A stretch of DNA of 62,300 nt. Source: Planctomycetota bacterium. GTDB taxonomy: Bacteria > Planctomycetota > Planctomycetia > Gemmatales > Gemmataceae. The notes beneath the pieces were generated by a model, which saw nothing but the letters and a program-made list of their open reading frames with translations, was not told the DNA's origin and made no database searches. Below, piece after piece: positions 8,089 through 16,873 of the stretch. Location of the stretch: NCBI GenBank assembly GCA_021324515.1, contig JAJPIY010000338.1, positions 1 to 62,300 on the forward strand, given 5' to 3'. The translations under genes were made by a program, and so were the position numbers. Every line of letters begins with the position of its first letter. Positions within the stretch are counted from its first letter, which is position 1.

Positions 8089-9648
8089 CTATTCTGAATC
8101 GTGGTGCAAAAATTGCGTACAGAAACGGCGCAGGTCGCTTTCGGGGAATAGGCAAAAGGAATAATCGCGGCGCTGGAGTACAGCATTAATGCGCAATTGA
8201 TGTTCACACTCCTGTAGTTGGCGATGCAATGATTCTATGCGTGGTTGCAACGGGCGGCGCAGCTCCTCAGTGAGCGTGCGCAACATGCGGAAGCGTTCGC
8301 GGCGCTGGGCGCGTGTGGCCGGCTGCCGGGCGATCCATTCGTGTTTGCGGCGGACCAGCTCGTCCCAGGGGGAACCTGGATCGAGATGGCGCTGCGGATT
8401 GTAGTGCAAGTCGCGCAGCAGATGGTGCAGACGACGGCAGTCGTCCTCCGTGATCGCTGGGCGCGGCAGGGGCAGCCAGCGCGTCGCCGACAACACTAGA
8501 TACTCCGGCGCCTCGATGCCGTAAAAGCGACGCATCAATTCATCGGTCAATTCATCGTAAAGGCCGCCGCCGATGCCGTGAATAAAGAGATCAGCTAAGA
8601 ACAAGCGGACGTAGAGCGTGGTGGTCAAGGCGCGGGTGCGAATTTTCAGTCCGCAGGCGCGCAGTTGTTGCCACAGGGCGAGCGGGGTCGCGTGAGCACC
8701 CCGAGTGTCTATCACTCGGGGCATTAATGCGCCTTCGCTCGCCTTTAACTCGATCCGATCGTTGCCTGGACGAGCAAATAAGCGTTCGCGCCGCGCGGCG
8801 CCGGCGCGCCAGCACCAGAACGGCGCCTCCAGCCAGTCGCCGTCGACGGCGAGGTCGGGCACAGGATGCTGGTGATTGCGGATGCCCTGACGGCGGCGAT
8901 AGTCAGCGACAATTTCATTGTAAAGCGAGTGAAAATGAGGCAAATTGGCGAGGAGATGACAGGCGAAATAAGCGAACGGTCCAGAATCGCAAAGAGCGCT
9001 GAGCGGCATTTCCTGGTTGTGGCAACCCCAGGCTTGCTCGAAGGTCCGCCGGGCTGCCGCGAAGCATTGGCCCAGGTTCGCTGTGCGTTGGGCCTGTCGC
9101 AACACCTCGGCCCAGAAGGTCGGCAGCAGCGGCTCATAAGGCCAGCACCGCGTCAGCTCGCCGACGCGCTCGGCGAAGCTGGTGAACAAGGGGCGATCTA
9201 CAATGGTCCGCTCCTCGTAGGGGGCCGCACCGGTCCAACGATCGAACAGGACGCGGCGGACGTAGGGAGGAGCAGGTACGCGCAACGTGGTAGTTTTGAT
9301 GGCGTCGTCATCGACGACGAGATTGAGGGACGTAGCGTGGTGCTTGCGGGCCAGGCCGTACAGTGCGAAGTTTTTCACCCATACGCCAGGATGAAACAAC
9401 TCCGGCTGATGCCCGGCAACGAGGAGAGGTCCGTCGCTTACGCCTTCGGTGTGCAGGATCTGTTGCCGCGCTTGGCGGCGCAGCTCCGCGAGGGGACACC
9501 CCAGAAGATTCAGGCGCTCGCCGGCAGCTTGCAGACGTTGGCGATTGAGGGCCAGCATGTCGCCGAGTGTGTACAGCGGAGGCACGGCAACGACGGCGCC
9601 GTCGTGGGCAGGGGCTTGTAACCGCTTTCCGCTATCCATTTTATCCAT
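8089..9648 (-). CDS. Uncharacterised conserved protein with a GHQPELFHPGVW motif
   Basis: A 519-residue soluble protein I cannot assign. Visible features are GHQPELFHPGVWVKNFAL (about residues 70-90), DLFIHGIGGGLYDELTDEL in the C-terminal half, and a charged helical C-terminus (about 430-500). The first motif and overall layout faintly recall BshC-type (bacillithiol synthase) proteins; this is only a suspicion. The start at 9648 overlaps the stop of the upstream glycosyltransferase as TAATG, implying translational coupling. Residues about 303-325 are encoded by a family A palindromic element, so this stretch is probably an insertion relative to homologues. Confidence 0.7.
   Translation of the reverse strand: MDKMDSGKRLQAPAHDGAVVAVPPLYTLGDMLALNRQRLQAAGERLNLLGCPLAELRRQARQQILHTEGVSDGPLLVAGHQPELFHPGVWVKNFALYGLARKHHATSLNLVVDDDAIKTTTLRVPAPPYVRRVLFDRWTGAAPYEERTIVDRPLFTSFAERVGELTRCWPYEPLLPTFWAEVLRQAQRTANLGQCFAAARRTFEQAWGCHNQEMPLSALCDSGPFAYFACHLLANLPHFHSLYNEIVADYRRRQGIRNHQHPVPDLAVDGDWLEAPFWCWRAGAARRERLFARPGNDRIELKASEGALMPRVIDTRGAHATPLALWQQLRACGLKIRTRALTTTLYVRLFLADLFIHGIGGGLYDELTDELMRRFYGIEAPEYLVLSATRWLPLPRPAITEDDCRRLHHLLRDLHYNPQRHLDPGSPWDELVRRKHEWIARQPATRAQRRERFRMLRTLTEELRRPLQPRIESLHRQLQECEHQLRINAVLQRRDYSFCLFPESDLRRFCTQFLHHDSE
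8677..8743. repeat. Family A palindromic element inside a coding sequence
   Basis: The element begins GGCGAGCGGGGTCGCG and ends CGCTCGCC, with a perfect inner hairpin CCCCGAGTG (8699-8707) / CACTCGGGG (8713-8721). Same-family copies are intergenic elsewhere. Here it lies wholly in the reading frame of the uncharacterised protein and adds about 22 residues without interrupting it. Confidence 0.75.
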
Positions 9649-10406
9649 TATCCGCAATCGGTTTCGGGACATCGCCCCTCGGCGGGAAGAAAGGGCGGGC
9701 ATGGCAAAGCAGGCCGCGAACAACGCAGAGCGGCTTCGTCGATCACTTGGCGATAATAGCTCAGGCGTGCGGCGGCGTTGTCGAGGACGCCGCCGAAGGC
9801 GCGGTTGGGATCGAGATACAGCCGCGGGACGGCAACCTCCTTGATACGCAGTCCCAGGCAGGCCGCCTGCACCCATAGCTGCAACGGCATGCCCCAGCCC
9901 ACTTCAGTGATGTGCAAGCGTTCCAAAGCGTCGCGGCGATAGGCCTTGAAGCCGCAGAACGCATCGGTCAAGTTGAGGCCGAAACGCCGATTCAACTCGT
10001 GGGTAATCTCGCGGTTGATGCGTTGGCGATCGCGCGGCGCTTGCGTGTCCTGGTGGAAATCGCGGAGATAACGGCTTCCAGAAACGATGTCGGCGTCGTG
10101 GACCGCTTCCAGGAGCACGGGGATGCGCGAAGGCTCATGCTGGCCGTCGCAATCCATGGTGATCAGCACGTCGATCTCCTGCCGCCGGGCGTAGGTGAAA
10201 GCAGAGATCAGGGCAGCGCCGTAACCACGATTGACCGGATGGGTAACGACTTCCAGTCCCGGCAAGCGCGCCAGGATGTCGGCTGTGCCATCGGTGGAGC
10301 CGTCGTTGACGACCAAGATGCGCGGGCTGTACCGGCGCACCTCCTGGATGACGCTCTCGACATGAGGCGCTTCGTTGTATACGGGAATGGCCGTGAGAAA
10401 TTGCAT
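9648..10406 (-). CDS. Family 2 glycosyltransferase (dolichyl-phosphate-mannose synthase-like)
   Basis: A 252-residue GT-A fold enzyme that transfers a sugar from a nucleotide donor, probably to a lipid carrier. It has AIPVYNEAPHVESVI at the N-terminus, VVNDGSTDGT, the metal-binding MDCDGQHEP (DXD type) and a GSRYLRD motif. There is no C-terminal membrane pair, so it is a soluble or peripheral enzyme. The C-terminal 40 residues are Pro/Cys-rich and atypical. The stop overlaps the start of the next gene. Acceptor and donor cannot be told. Confidence 0.88.
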   Translation of the reverse strand: MQFLTAIPVYNEAPHVESVIQEVRRYSPRILVVNDGSTDGTADILARLPGLEVVTHPVNRGYGAALISAFTYARRQEIDVLITMDCDGQHEPSRIPVLLEAVHDADIVSGSRYLRDFHQDTQAPRDRQRINREITHELNRRFGLNLTDAFCGFKAYRRDALERLHITEVGWGMPLQLWVQAACLGLRIKEVAVPRLYLDPNRAFGGVLDNAAARLSYYRQVIDEAALRCSRPALPCPPFLPAEGRCPETDCG

Positions 10407-10703
10407 GGCCGTGGGGTTCCTTGCTTGGGAAGGGGCGATCGGTCCTTTGCACTTTCTTCATTCTACGATTCCCAACCCGCCAAAAAAACGCCCCTTGAGA
10501 TGACTGCCAAAATGGCGGCAGGCATCCCCATAGCGTCCCCCTGCCGTCCTCCAGCCGATTATTCTAGGTCTGCGCATAAACTATGCTTCTCTCAGGAGTT
10601 GTATCGAATGGTCGCTGCGTCTGTCGGAAAAGCTGTGCTTGGCACGTTCCTTGCTCGACAACCCTCCCGGCAACTCCCATCTTGATACAGAAAGGAGAAA
10701 ACC
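10407..10703. other. Divergent regulatory gap before the Hsp20 pair
   Basis: No gene is visible. Besides the sigma-54 promoter at 10640-10655, an inverted repeat CTGCC/GGCAG (10504-10520, around AAAATGG) lies about 120 bases upstream, a plausible distance for an enhancer-binding protein site. That role is conjecture. Confidence 0.4.
10640..10655 (+). promoter_or_regulatory. Sigma-54 promoter of the Hsp20 genes
   Basis: TGGCACG-TTCC-TTGCT matches the sigma-54 consensus (TGGCACG-N4-TTGCW) at every defined position, with GG and GC exactly 10 bases apart. Transcription should start near 10665 and give a ~40-base leader to the first hsp20 start at 10704. Control by an AAA+ enhancer-binding activator follows from the promoter class; the activator is not in the window. 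Confidence 0.8.
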
Positions 10704-11144
10704 ATGAGATCACGATGGCAGGCATTTAACCCGGTCTGGGATCAGTTGCACCAGCTCCAGGAAGAAATGAATCGTCTCTTCGACCGCTGGGGCAACGGAG
10801 GTGTCTTCGGCACGTCTAGTTTTCCATCGCTGAACGTCTGGGAAGCGGGCGAGCAAGTGCATGTCGAGGCCGAGCTGCCGGGGCTGGACCTGAAAGACGT
10901 GGAGATCTACGTCAGCGGCGGCAATCAACTGACCATCAAAGGCGAACGCAAGGCACCTTCGCCGGAGAAAGGTGTCTGGCACCGTCAGGAACGTACTTTC
11001 GGCCCCTTCAGCCGTTCGTTGACGCTGCCCTTCCCTGTGGATGCGGACAAGGTCGACGCCCGCTTGGAGAACGGCGTACTGCATATCCGCTTGACCAAAC
11101 ATGAATCGGCCCGACCACGCAAAATCCCGGTCAAGGCAGAGTAA
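10704..11144 (+). CDS. Hsp20/alpha-crystallin small heat-shock protein
   Basis: A 146-residue ATP-independent chaperone that holds unfolding proteins. The N-terminal arm (about 1-42) is followed by the alpha-crystallin domain, with PSLNVWEAGEQVHVEAELPG, LTIKGERKAPSPEKGVWHRQ and FSRSLTLPFPVDADKVDARL. The C-terminal A-x-x-x-G-V-L (ARLENGVLHIRL) and the IPV tail motif that docks neighbouring dimers are also present. AAGGAG precedes the start by 7 bases. It is the first gene of a two-gene operon behind a sigma-54 promoter. Confidence 0.95.
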   Translation: MRSRWQAFNPVWDQLHQLQEEMNRLFDRWGNGGVFGTSSFPSLNVWEAGEQVHVEAELPGLDLKDVEIYVSGGNQLTIKGERKAPSPEKGVWHRQERTFGPFSRSLTLPFPVDADKVDARLENGVLHIRLTKHESARPRKIPVKAE

Positions 11145-11182
11145 TACTCATGTACTAGAAAGATCGTTAAAGGAGAAGAGAT

Positions 11183-11578
11183 ATGGCGGACCTTACCAAC
11201 CGTGCGGCCAAGGACCGATCCGAAGGGCGTGCCGAGGCCACGCGCGGCGGCGTCTTTTTCACGCCGCGGGTAGACATTGTGGAGACCGATGCGGAGTTGA
11301 CGCTTTTTGCTGAAATTCCCGGCGTTCGTCCGGAAGACGTTGATCTTCGCTACGAGAAAGGCGAGTTAGTACTGCATGGCCGCGTCAAGCCGTCGGCCCC
11401 AAGGGGCCCCCTGTTGTTGCAAGAGTATGAGGAAGGCGATTTCTACCGCGCCTTCACCATCAGCGAATCGATTGATGCGGGCCGGATCTCAGCGGAATGC
11501 AAGAACGGCGTGCTGACCGTACATCTGCCGAAAGTCGAGTCGACCCGCCCACGCCAGATCGCGGTGCGCAGCGCATAA
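11183..11578 (+). CDS. Second Hsp20/alpha-crystallin protein
   Basis: A 131-residue Hsp20 paralogue, 38 bases downstream of the first and with its own AAAGGAGA site. It has TPRVDIVETDAELTLFAEIP, GVRPEDVDLRYEKGELVLHG, FYRAFTISESIDAGRISAEC and NGVLTVHLPK. It differs from its neighbour by a short N-terminal arm and a C-terminal RQIAV in place of the classic IPV. The two products may form mixed oligomers (inference). A long perfect hairpin follows the stop. Confidence 0.95.
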   Translation: MADLTNRAAKDRSEGRAEATRGGVFFTPRVDIVETDAELTLFAEIPGVRPEDVDLRYEKGELVLHGRVKPSAPRGPLLLQEYEEGDFYRAFTISESIDAGRISAECKNGVLTVHLPKVESTRPRQIAVRSA

Positions 11579-11582
11579 AGCG

Positions 11583-11656
11583 GTTTAGCTGTGGGCCGTA
11601 GGCGGACGCGGAACTGGTCCGCGTCCGCCTACGGCCCACAGCAATCACAGCTAAAC
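11583..11656. terminator. Long perfect hairpin after the Hsp20 operon (family E element)
   Basis: A 24-bp perfect stem (11589-11612 with 11618-11641, loop ACTGG) is flanked by a second inverted pair GTTTAGCT/AGCTAAAC at the outer edges. It lies between the convergent hsp20 and hybrid-kinase genes and could terminate both. The outer TTTAGC is shared with families B and C. Confidence 0.7.
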
Positions 11657-13762
11657 AGGGCAGTTTTCCGGCTGCGGCGTCGAGGCCAACAGAGCAATCA
11701 GCGTCTGAGGATCAGCCGGCTTAACCAGGTGATGATCGAAGCCGGCTTCCTGCGAACGGCGCACATCGTCGTTTTGCCCATAGCCGGTCAAGGCTACCAA
11801 CAGCGGTCGCGGCGACAGATTCATGGCCCGGAGACGGCGCGCCACTTCCAGGCCGTCCAGTCCCGGCAAGCCAATGTCCAGCAATACTACTTCCGGCAGA
11901 AAGTTTTGGGCTTCGCTCAGGGCCGACGGGCCGTCGTAGCAAAGGCGCGCTTCGTGTCCACCGCTTTCCATCAACAGCGCCAAGCTATGGGCGGCATCGG
12001 TATTATCATCCACAATCAATACCCGGCGGCGAGACGAATGCATGGCCGGACAGACCTTTGTCGAATGCGATGGCGCCTCTTCGGCCTGCCCCATTGGCAA
12101 ATACACAATGAATTCGCTGCCCTGGTTGAGGCCGCTGCTGAAAGCTTCGACACGGCCGCCGTGCATGCCGATCAATTTATGCACCAGCGTCAAGCCGATC
12201 CCCAGTCCACCTTGTGAGCGATCCAGCGAACGTTCTACCTGCTTGAATAGCTCGAAAATCGACGATAGCATGTCTCGCGGGATGCCCATGCCGTTGTCGC
12301 GGACCCGGAAAATGGCCCAGTCGTCACGGCGTTCTACGCTCAACCAGATGTGTCCGCCTTCCTCGGTGTACTTGGCGGCATTGTTGAGCAAATTGCCGAT
12401 CGCTTGGGCCAAACGTACCGGGTCGCCACGCACGTACAGCGGTTCTGGCGGCAAGACGACCGTCAGTTGGTGCTTGCGTGAATCGATGAGCGGGCGTGCC
12501 ATTTCTACGGACCGAGCTACAATTTCGGCCGTCGTCACGCATTCCATTTGCAAGTGAATTTTGCCGCGTGTGATACGCGACAAATCGAGTAAGTCATCCA
12601 CCAGGCGCGTGAGGTGGCGTACTTGGCGATCGATCATTTCGTAGAGCGAGGCCTGGTCCAGCTCCTTGGCGCTGCCTGCCCGTAGGAGCTGGATGGCGTT
12701 ATAAATCGGCGTCAGCGGATTGCGCAGCTCGTGAGAGAGCATGGAGAGGAACTCATTTTTGTGGCGATCGGCTTCCTGGACATTGCGATAGAGACGGGCA
12801 TTGTCCAGAGCGATGGCGGCGCGTGCAGCGAGGTCCTCGGCCAAAGCGCGTTCCACGGAAGAAAAGTGCCGTCCCGATTGCCCTTGTCCCAGGACCAGCG
12901 CCCCCAGGGTTCGTCCGCGCGCTTGCAGGGGCAGCAAGATGGCCAAATGAAATAACTCCTCATTGCGCTTCGCTGCGGTATCCTTGTCGGCCACCGGATA
13001 AGGTACGTCCGGGCCCTCAAGCACCTCGGCCGGACCTCCAGCAAAGACGCGCTCCAGTGCCGAATGGGCTTGTGGAGGCCCCGCCAACGGGCCAAAGTGA
13101 ACTTCCTGGTCCACCGGTGAAAACCAGGCCAACTCGCTTTGCCATTCCGAGCGGGATTCCGTCCGCAAAACCACGCCTGCCATGTCGGCGAGGTACGGCA
13201 CTACCAGGCGCAATAGGCCGCGCCGCGTTGCCTCCGTATCGAGCGAACTGGACAGCACTTTGCTGGCCTCGGCGAGGAAAGTGGAACGGCGCAAGGCCTC
13301 TTCCGCAGCGGCACGGGCCGCCTGTTCCCGCGCCAACGCCACGCGCTCGTCGGCCTGGCGTTTGACCTGCTGCGTCATGCGATACAGATCGACAAACACC
13401 TTGACTTTGGTGCGTAAGATTTCGGGCACGACCGGCGACAGAATGTAGTCTACCGCTCCCATCGAATAGCCCTGGGCGGTATGCATCTCGTCGGCGAAAG
13501 CGGTGATGAAGATGATCGGTGTGTGCGCCGACTTGCGACGCTGGCGGATCAGTCCAGCCGTCTCGAAACCGCTCATGCCCGGCATGTATACATCTAGAAG
13601 AATGACGGCGAAATCGTGTTCCAGTACCAGGCGCAGCGCTTCGGTTCCGGACCGCGCCTTGATGATGTTCTCGCCCAGTTCCTCCAGGATGGATTCGAGG
13701 ACGAGTAGTTTATCCGGCAGATCGTCCACGATCAGGATGTTGACTTTGTCGTCGGCGTCCAT
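11651..13762 (-). CDS. Hybrid histidine kinase: receiver-GAF-kinase-receiver
   Basis: A 703-residue cytoplasmic signalling protein without membrane spans. Order: N-terminal receiver (Asp57 in ILLDVYMPG), a coiled coil (about 125-165), a GAF sensor domain (about 170-325), HisKA with phospho-acceptor His344 in LSHELRNPLTP, HATPase (GNLLNNAAKY, DNGMGIP, GGLGIGLTLV), and a C-terminal receiver with Asp629 in VVLLDIGLPG. Input therefore arrives by phosphotransfer to the first receiver or via a GAF ligand, and output goes to the second receiver. No DNA-binding output domain is present. No cognate partner is adjacent. Length and order are normal for planctomycete hybrid kinases. Confidence 0.93.
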   Translation of the reverse strand: MDADDKVNILIVDDLPDKLLVLESILEELGENIIKARSGTEALRLVLEHDFAVILLDVYMPGMSGFETAGLIRQRRKSAHTPIIFITAFADEMHTAQGYSMGAVDYILSPVVPEILRTKVKVFVDLYRMTQQVKRQADERVALAREQAARAAAEEALRRSTFLAEASKVLSSSLDTEATRRGLLRLVVPYLADMAGVVLRTESRSEWQSELAWFSPVDQEVHFGPLAGPPQAHSALERVFAGGPAEVLEGPDVPYPVADKDTAAKRNEELFHLAILLPLQARGRTLGALVLGQGQSGRHFSSVERALAEDLAARAAIALDNARLYRNVQEADRHKNEFLSMLSHELRNPLTPIYNAIQLLRAGSAKELDQASLYEMIDRQVRHLTRLVDDLLDLSRITRGKIHLQMECVTTAEIVARSVEMARPLIDSRKHQLTVVLPPEPLYVRGDPVRLAQAIGNLLNNAAKYTEEGGHIWLSVERRDDWAIFRVRDNGMGIPRDMLSSIFELFKQVERSLDRSQGGLGIGLTLVHKLIGMHGGRVEAFSSGLNQGSEFIVYLPMGQAEEAPSHSTKVCPAMHSSRRRVLIVDDNTDAAHSLALLMESGGHEARLCYDGPSALSEAQNFLPEVVLLDIGLPGLDGLEVARRLRAMNLSPRPLLVALTGYGQNDDVRRSQEAGFDHHLVKPADPQTLIALLASTPQPENCPV

Positions 13763-13896
13763 GATCTCCTTAGCTTATCAGGCATGCTCTCCGGTTGCAC
13801 CCCGAAACGGGCCAGAGGGCGTGTTCTGCCGTCCCTCGTTGAAGGGAGCGCAACTTCCCATGCTAAGTAATTAAATTAGCGCGGTCCTGCTCGCGG

Positions 13897-15405
13897 TTAG
13901 GCACGCTCGTAGATGTCCGTCAATTCGGCAAGCCGGTCGATTCGGGCCTCAGTGAGCATGTCAGCACGAAAGCGCCAGCGCCAGTTGCCCCACGGCCGTC
14001 CGGGTCGATTCATCCGCGCTTCGCTGCCCAGGCTGAGCACGTCCTGCAACGGGGTGATGGCGTAATCGGCCACGGACATCCACGCCAAGCGGATCAAGTC
14101 CCACGCAATGTCGTTATCTGTGCTGGGAGCATAGCAGCGCAGGAAGCGGCGTTCATCGGCGGTGAGCGTTTGATGCCAGCCGTGGGTGGTGTCGTTGTCG
14201 TGGGTGCCGGTGTAGACTACCGTGTTGCGTTCGTGGCGGTGCGGCAAGAAGCGGCGCTCGAAAGCGCCGCCGAAGGCGAATTGCAAAATGCGCATGCCCG
14301 GCAGATCGAATTGCAGCCGCAGTTGTCGAACTTCCGGCGTGATGACGCCCAGATCTTCGGCAATGAGGGGCAATTCGCCGAGTTGGTCACGCAGCACGCC
14401 GAAGAAATCGGCCCCCGGTCCCTTGACCCAGCGGCCTTTTTCGGCTGTCGTCTGTCCTGCCGGGACTTCCGAATACGCCTCGAAGCCCCGAAAGTGGTCC
14501 AGGCGGATGCGATCCACTTGTCTCAGCGCCGCGCGCAGACGGGCCGTCCACCAGGCGTAGCCGCTGCGCTGATGGGCCTCCCAGTTATACAGCGGATTAC
14601 CCCAAAGTTGCCCCGTAGGAGAGAAATAGTCCGGCGGTACGCCGGCTACCACGGCTGGCCGCCGCTGCGGGGTGAGCACAAACAATTCCGGATGGGTCCA
14701 GACATCGGCCGAGTCGTCGGCCACAAAGATGGGCACGTCGCCGATCAAGCGAACGTTCCGTTGATGTGCATACTGGCGCAGTGCGCACCACTGACGATAG
14801 AAAAGAAATTGCCGAAAGCAATGCAGTTGCACCTGCTCGGCCAATTCTCGGCGTGCCTGCTGGAGTGCGGCCGGCTTTCGGAAGACCAGATCTTCCGGCC
14901 ACTCATGCCAACTGACCCCGCCGTGCGCCTCCTTAAGGGCCATGAAGAGGGCGAAATCCTCCAGCCAATCGGCCTCTTGCAGGCAGAACTCCTCGAAGGC
15001 AGTGCCCAGCGCCTTGTTACGGCCGGCCCGAAAATGGTCCCATGCTTGCGCGGTCAGGGCCGCTTTATAGGCGATGACGGGGCCATATTCCACGTGGTCC
15101 GCGGGCCAATGGCCAGCGGCAAAATCATCGTTGCTCAGCAAGCCCTCCCGGACTAGCAACTCCGGACTGATAAGATTGGGGTTGCCGGCAAAAGCCGAGA
15201 AAGCGGCGTAAGGAGAATCCCCATAGCCGGTCGGTCCCAGCGGCAAGACTTGCCACCAACTCTGCCGGGCACGGGCCAGAGCATCCACCCAGGCATAGGC
15301 AGCGGGCCCCAAATCGCCGATACCGCAGACCGAGGGCAGCGACGTGGGATGCAACAGGATCCCAGCGGAGCGCTGCGGCGGCCGTTCGATTTCCGAGGTG
15401 TCCAC
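13897..15405 (-). CDS. malQ: 4-alpha-glucanotransferase (amylomaltase)
   Basis: A 502-residue GH77 enzyme that moves alpha-1,4-glucan segments between maltodextrins in glycogen/maltose metabolism. N-terminal motifs are RSAGILLHPTSLPS, GIGDLGP and WWQVLPLGPTGYGDSPY. The catalytic residues match the family: nucleophile Asp303 in RIRLDHFRGF, acid/base Glu350 in IAEDLGVI and Asp403 in THDNDT. The start is a GTG with GAGAGG 7 bases upstream. It sits 45 bases after the patatin-like gene on the same strand. The downstream gap 13763-13896 is short and featureless. Confidence 0.96.
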   Translation of the reverse strand: MDTSEIERPPQRSAGILLHPTSLPSVCGIGDLGPAAYAWVDALARARQSWWQVLPLGPTGYGDSPYAAFSAFAGNPNLISPELLVREGLLSNDDFAAGHWPADHVEYGPVIAYKAALTAQAWDHFRAGRNKALGTAFEEFCLQEADWLEDFALFMALKEAHGGVSWHEWPEDLVFRKPAALQQARRELAEQVQLHCFRQFLFYRQWCALRQYAHQRNVRLIGDVPIFVADDSADVWTHPELFVLTPQRRPAVVAGVPPDYFSPTGQLWGNPLYNWEAHQRSGYAWWTARLRAALRQVDRIRLDHFRGFEAYSEVPAGQTTAEKGRWVKGPGADFFGVLRDQLGELPLIAEDLGVITPEVRQLRLQFDLPGMRILQFAFGGAFERRFLPHRHERNTVVYTGTHDNDTTHGWHQTLTADERRFLRCYAPSTDNDIAWDLIRLAWMSVADYAITPLQDVLSLGSEARMNRPGRPWGNWRWRFRADMLTEARIDRLAELTDIYERA

Positions 15406-15450
15406 GACTTGCCTCTCGCTTGACCCAATTCAATCCACGCGGAGTATAAA

Positions 15451-16692
15451 TTAGCGTCGAATCTCCCTGCCGTCGCGCGGAGCGGCCCCTTCGCCGGCTT
15501 CTGCGCCAGGGGGAGTGCAGCGCCAGCAAGGACCGCTGACACCAATATGATAGCCGGTCTCGAACAATTGACGCGCCTCCTTGGGATACAAATTGGCGAT
15601 GCTCGGCGCTTCGCCGTGATAGCCCTGGGGCAAGGCCAACATATGAAAATGCATCCCGGAGAGCAGGCATAGCGAATACAAATGGCTGACATCCGCACGC
15701 GTCAGCGCTTCAAAGATCGCCGTCACCGAGGGTTTCAGCCGGTGAAATGCCCTATGGGGCACCGGCTCCGGATCGGAGTACAATTTGCGGCTGGCCAGCA
15801 CGTACAGATCCGAGCCGGCCCGACAACCAGTAAGCGGGCCGATTGGCGGCAGCACCATAGCGACCGATCCGGCGTCGCAGTGTTCTTCCCGATGCCAGCA
15901 GCCGTTGACCTCGATATCGAAACAGACCGGCGGCACGGCCCCGGGCCAGGAAACAGCAGCCAAGAGCACTTTGCGTACCAAGTCGTCGGCGTCGGGCCGG
16001 CCGCTCGAAGCGATAGCGCCCAAGTCCCAGATCGCCAAGCGTTTTGTCTCCAAATTCATGGTTCCGATGAACAGTCGCCGTCCTTCGGCGTAGGCGCAGC
16101 GCAAATCGGCCATGAATTCGTCGCCGAAGGCCCGCCGGATCAGTCGTTCCGCTGGCTTGGCCGAACCGAACGCTCCATCGAGCAGCATACAGCAGAGCGG
16201 ACGAAACTTTATTAGGTCCGACGAAGTCATGGTCAAGATGAGGCGTTGCATCGGGGCGTCGTACTTGGGGCCGAGAAAGGCATAAGCGCCGATTAACGAT
16301 CCGCTACTGATGCCGGTTACCTGATCGAAGGTAGGCCGCTTGCCCGATTGGCTCCAGCCCACCAAGACGCCAGCGGTGAATGGCGCCCCTGCCACGCCGC
16401 CGGAAAGCGCAAGGAATTGCAGGGGACGCGCGGCGCTCGGCGGGACCGGCGCTGGCATGTTCAGGGAAGGCGCTGCACTGTCAGAGGTCAACGGTCGAAG
16501 GTCGGAAGTTAGAATAAGATCATCTGGCTCTTTTCTGATATCTGAACTCTTAATTCCGGCTTCTGGCAAATCCAGCAACGGCGCAAGACCACCGCCCGGA
16601 CACGTATTGCATCCACAGACGCCGACTCCAACGACGGCGAGGAACAGCACGTCCCGGATGCGCGAGGCGAGGAGACGGATTGCAGGCTCCAT
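15451..16692 (-). CDS. Patatin-like phospholipase, probable lipoprotein
   Basis: A 413-residue acyl hydrolase of the patatin family. The Ser-Asp dyad is visible: Ser129 in GISSG (with upstream LALSGGVAGAPF as oxyanion region) and Asp273 in CDAGSV. The usual DGG/DGA is DAG here. The N-terminus (hydrophobic stretch to CGC, about residues 20-27) suggests a lipoprotein signal, so the enzyme should face the envelope. I chose ATG 16692, with GGAGG upstream, over starts 219 bases further up that lack family sequence. Residues about 46-72 (TSDLRPLTSD type) are encoded by a period-7 DNA repeat and are probably dispensable. Confidence 0.82.
   Translation of the reverse strand: MEPAIRLLASRIRDVLFLAVVGVGVCGCNTCPGGGLAPLLDLPEAGIKSSDIRKEPDDLILTSDLRPLTSDSAAPSLNMPAPVPPSAARPLQFLALSGGVAGAPFTAGVLVGWSQSGKRPTFDQVTGISSGSLIGAYAFLGPKYDAPMQRLILTMTSSDLIKFRPLCCMLLDGAFGSAKPAERLIRRAFGDEFMADLRCAYAEGRRLFIGTMNLETKRLAIWDLGAIASSGRPDADDLVRKVLLAAVSWPGAVPPVCFDIEVNGCWHREEHCDAGSVAMVLPPIGPLTGCRAGSDLYVLASRKLYSDPEPVPHRAFHRLKPSVTAIFEALTRADVSHLYSLCLLSGMHFHMLALPQGYHGEAPSIANLYPKEARQLFETGYHIGVSGPCWRCTPPGAEAGEGAAPRDGREIRR
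16480..16556. repeat. Heptamer-type repeat inside the patatin gene
   Basis: From 16480 the strand reads TCAGAGG TCAACGG TCGAAGG TCGGAAG TTAGAAT: five degenerate 7-mers of form TCRRARG, then a related TCTGATA TCTGAAC. The same unit appears in non-coding DNA at 45846-45862 (TCAGAAA TCAGAGG TCAGAAA). In frame it encodes SDLRPLTSD-like peptide. Confidence 0.6.
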
Positions 16693-16873
16693 CCCTCCTA
16701 TTCCTCCAAGCCTGGCGACGAAGCAAACCGCATCCGTCGCGGAATGAGCGCAAACGATGCGTATGTTCTTTTGTTCGGCTGAACGCGGCAAACTACTTGA
16801 AAGAACTCGTCCGTAGGCAACGGCGCAACCCGCGGACAATGGGCAAAGGAGAAAAACAGACGAAGCGCTGCGA

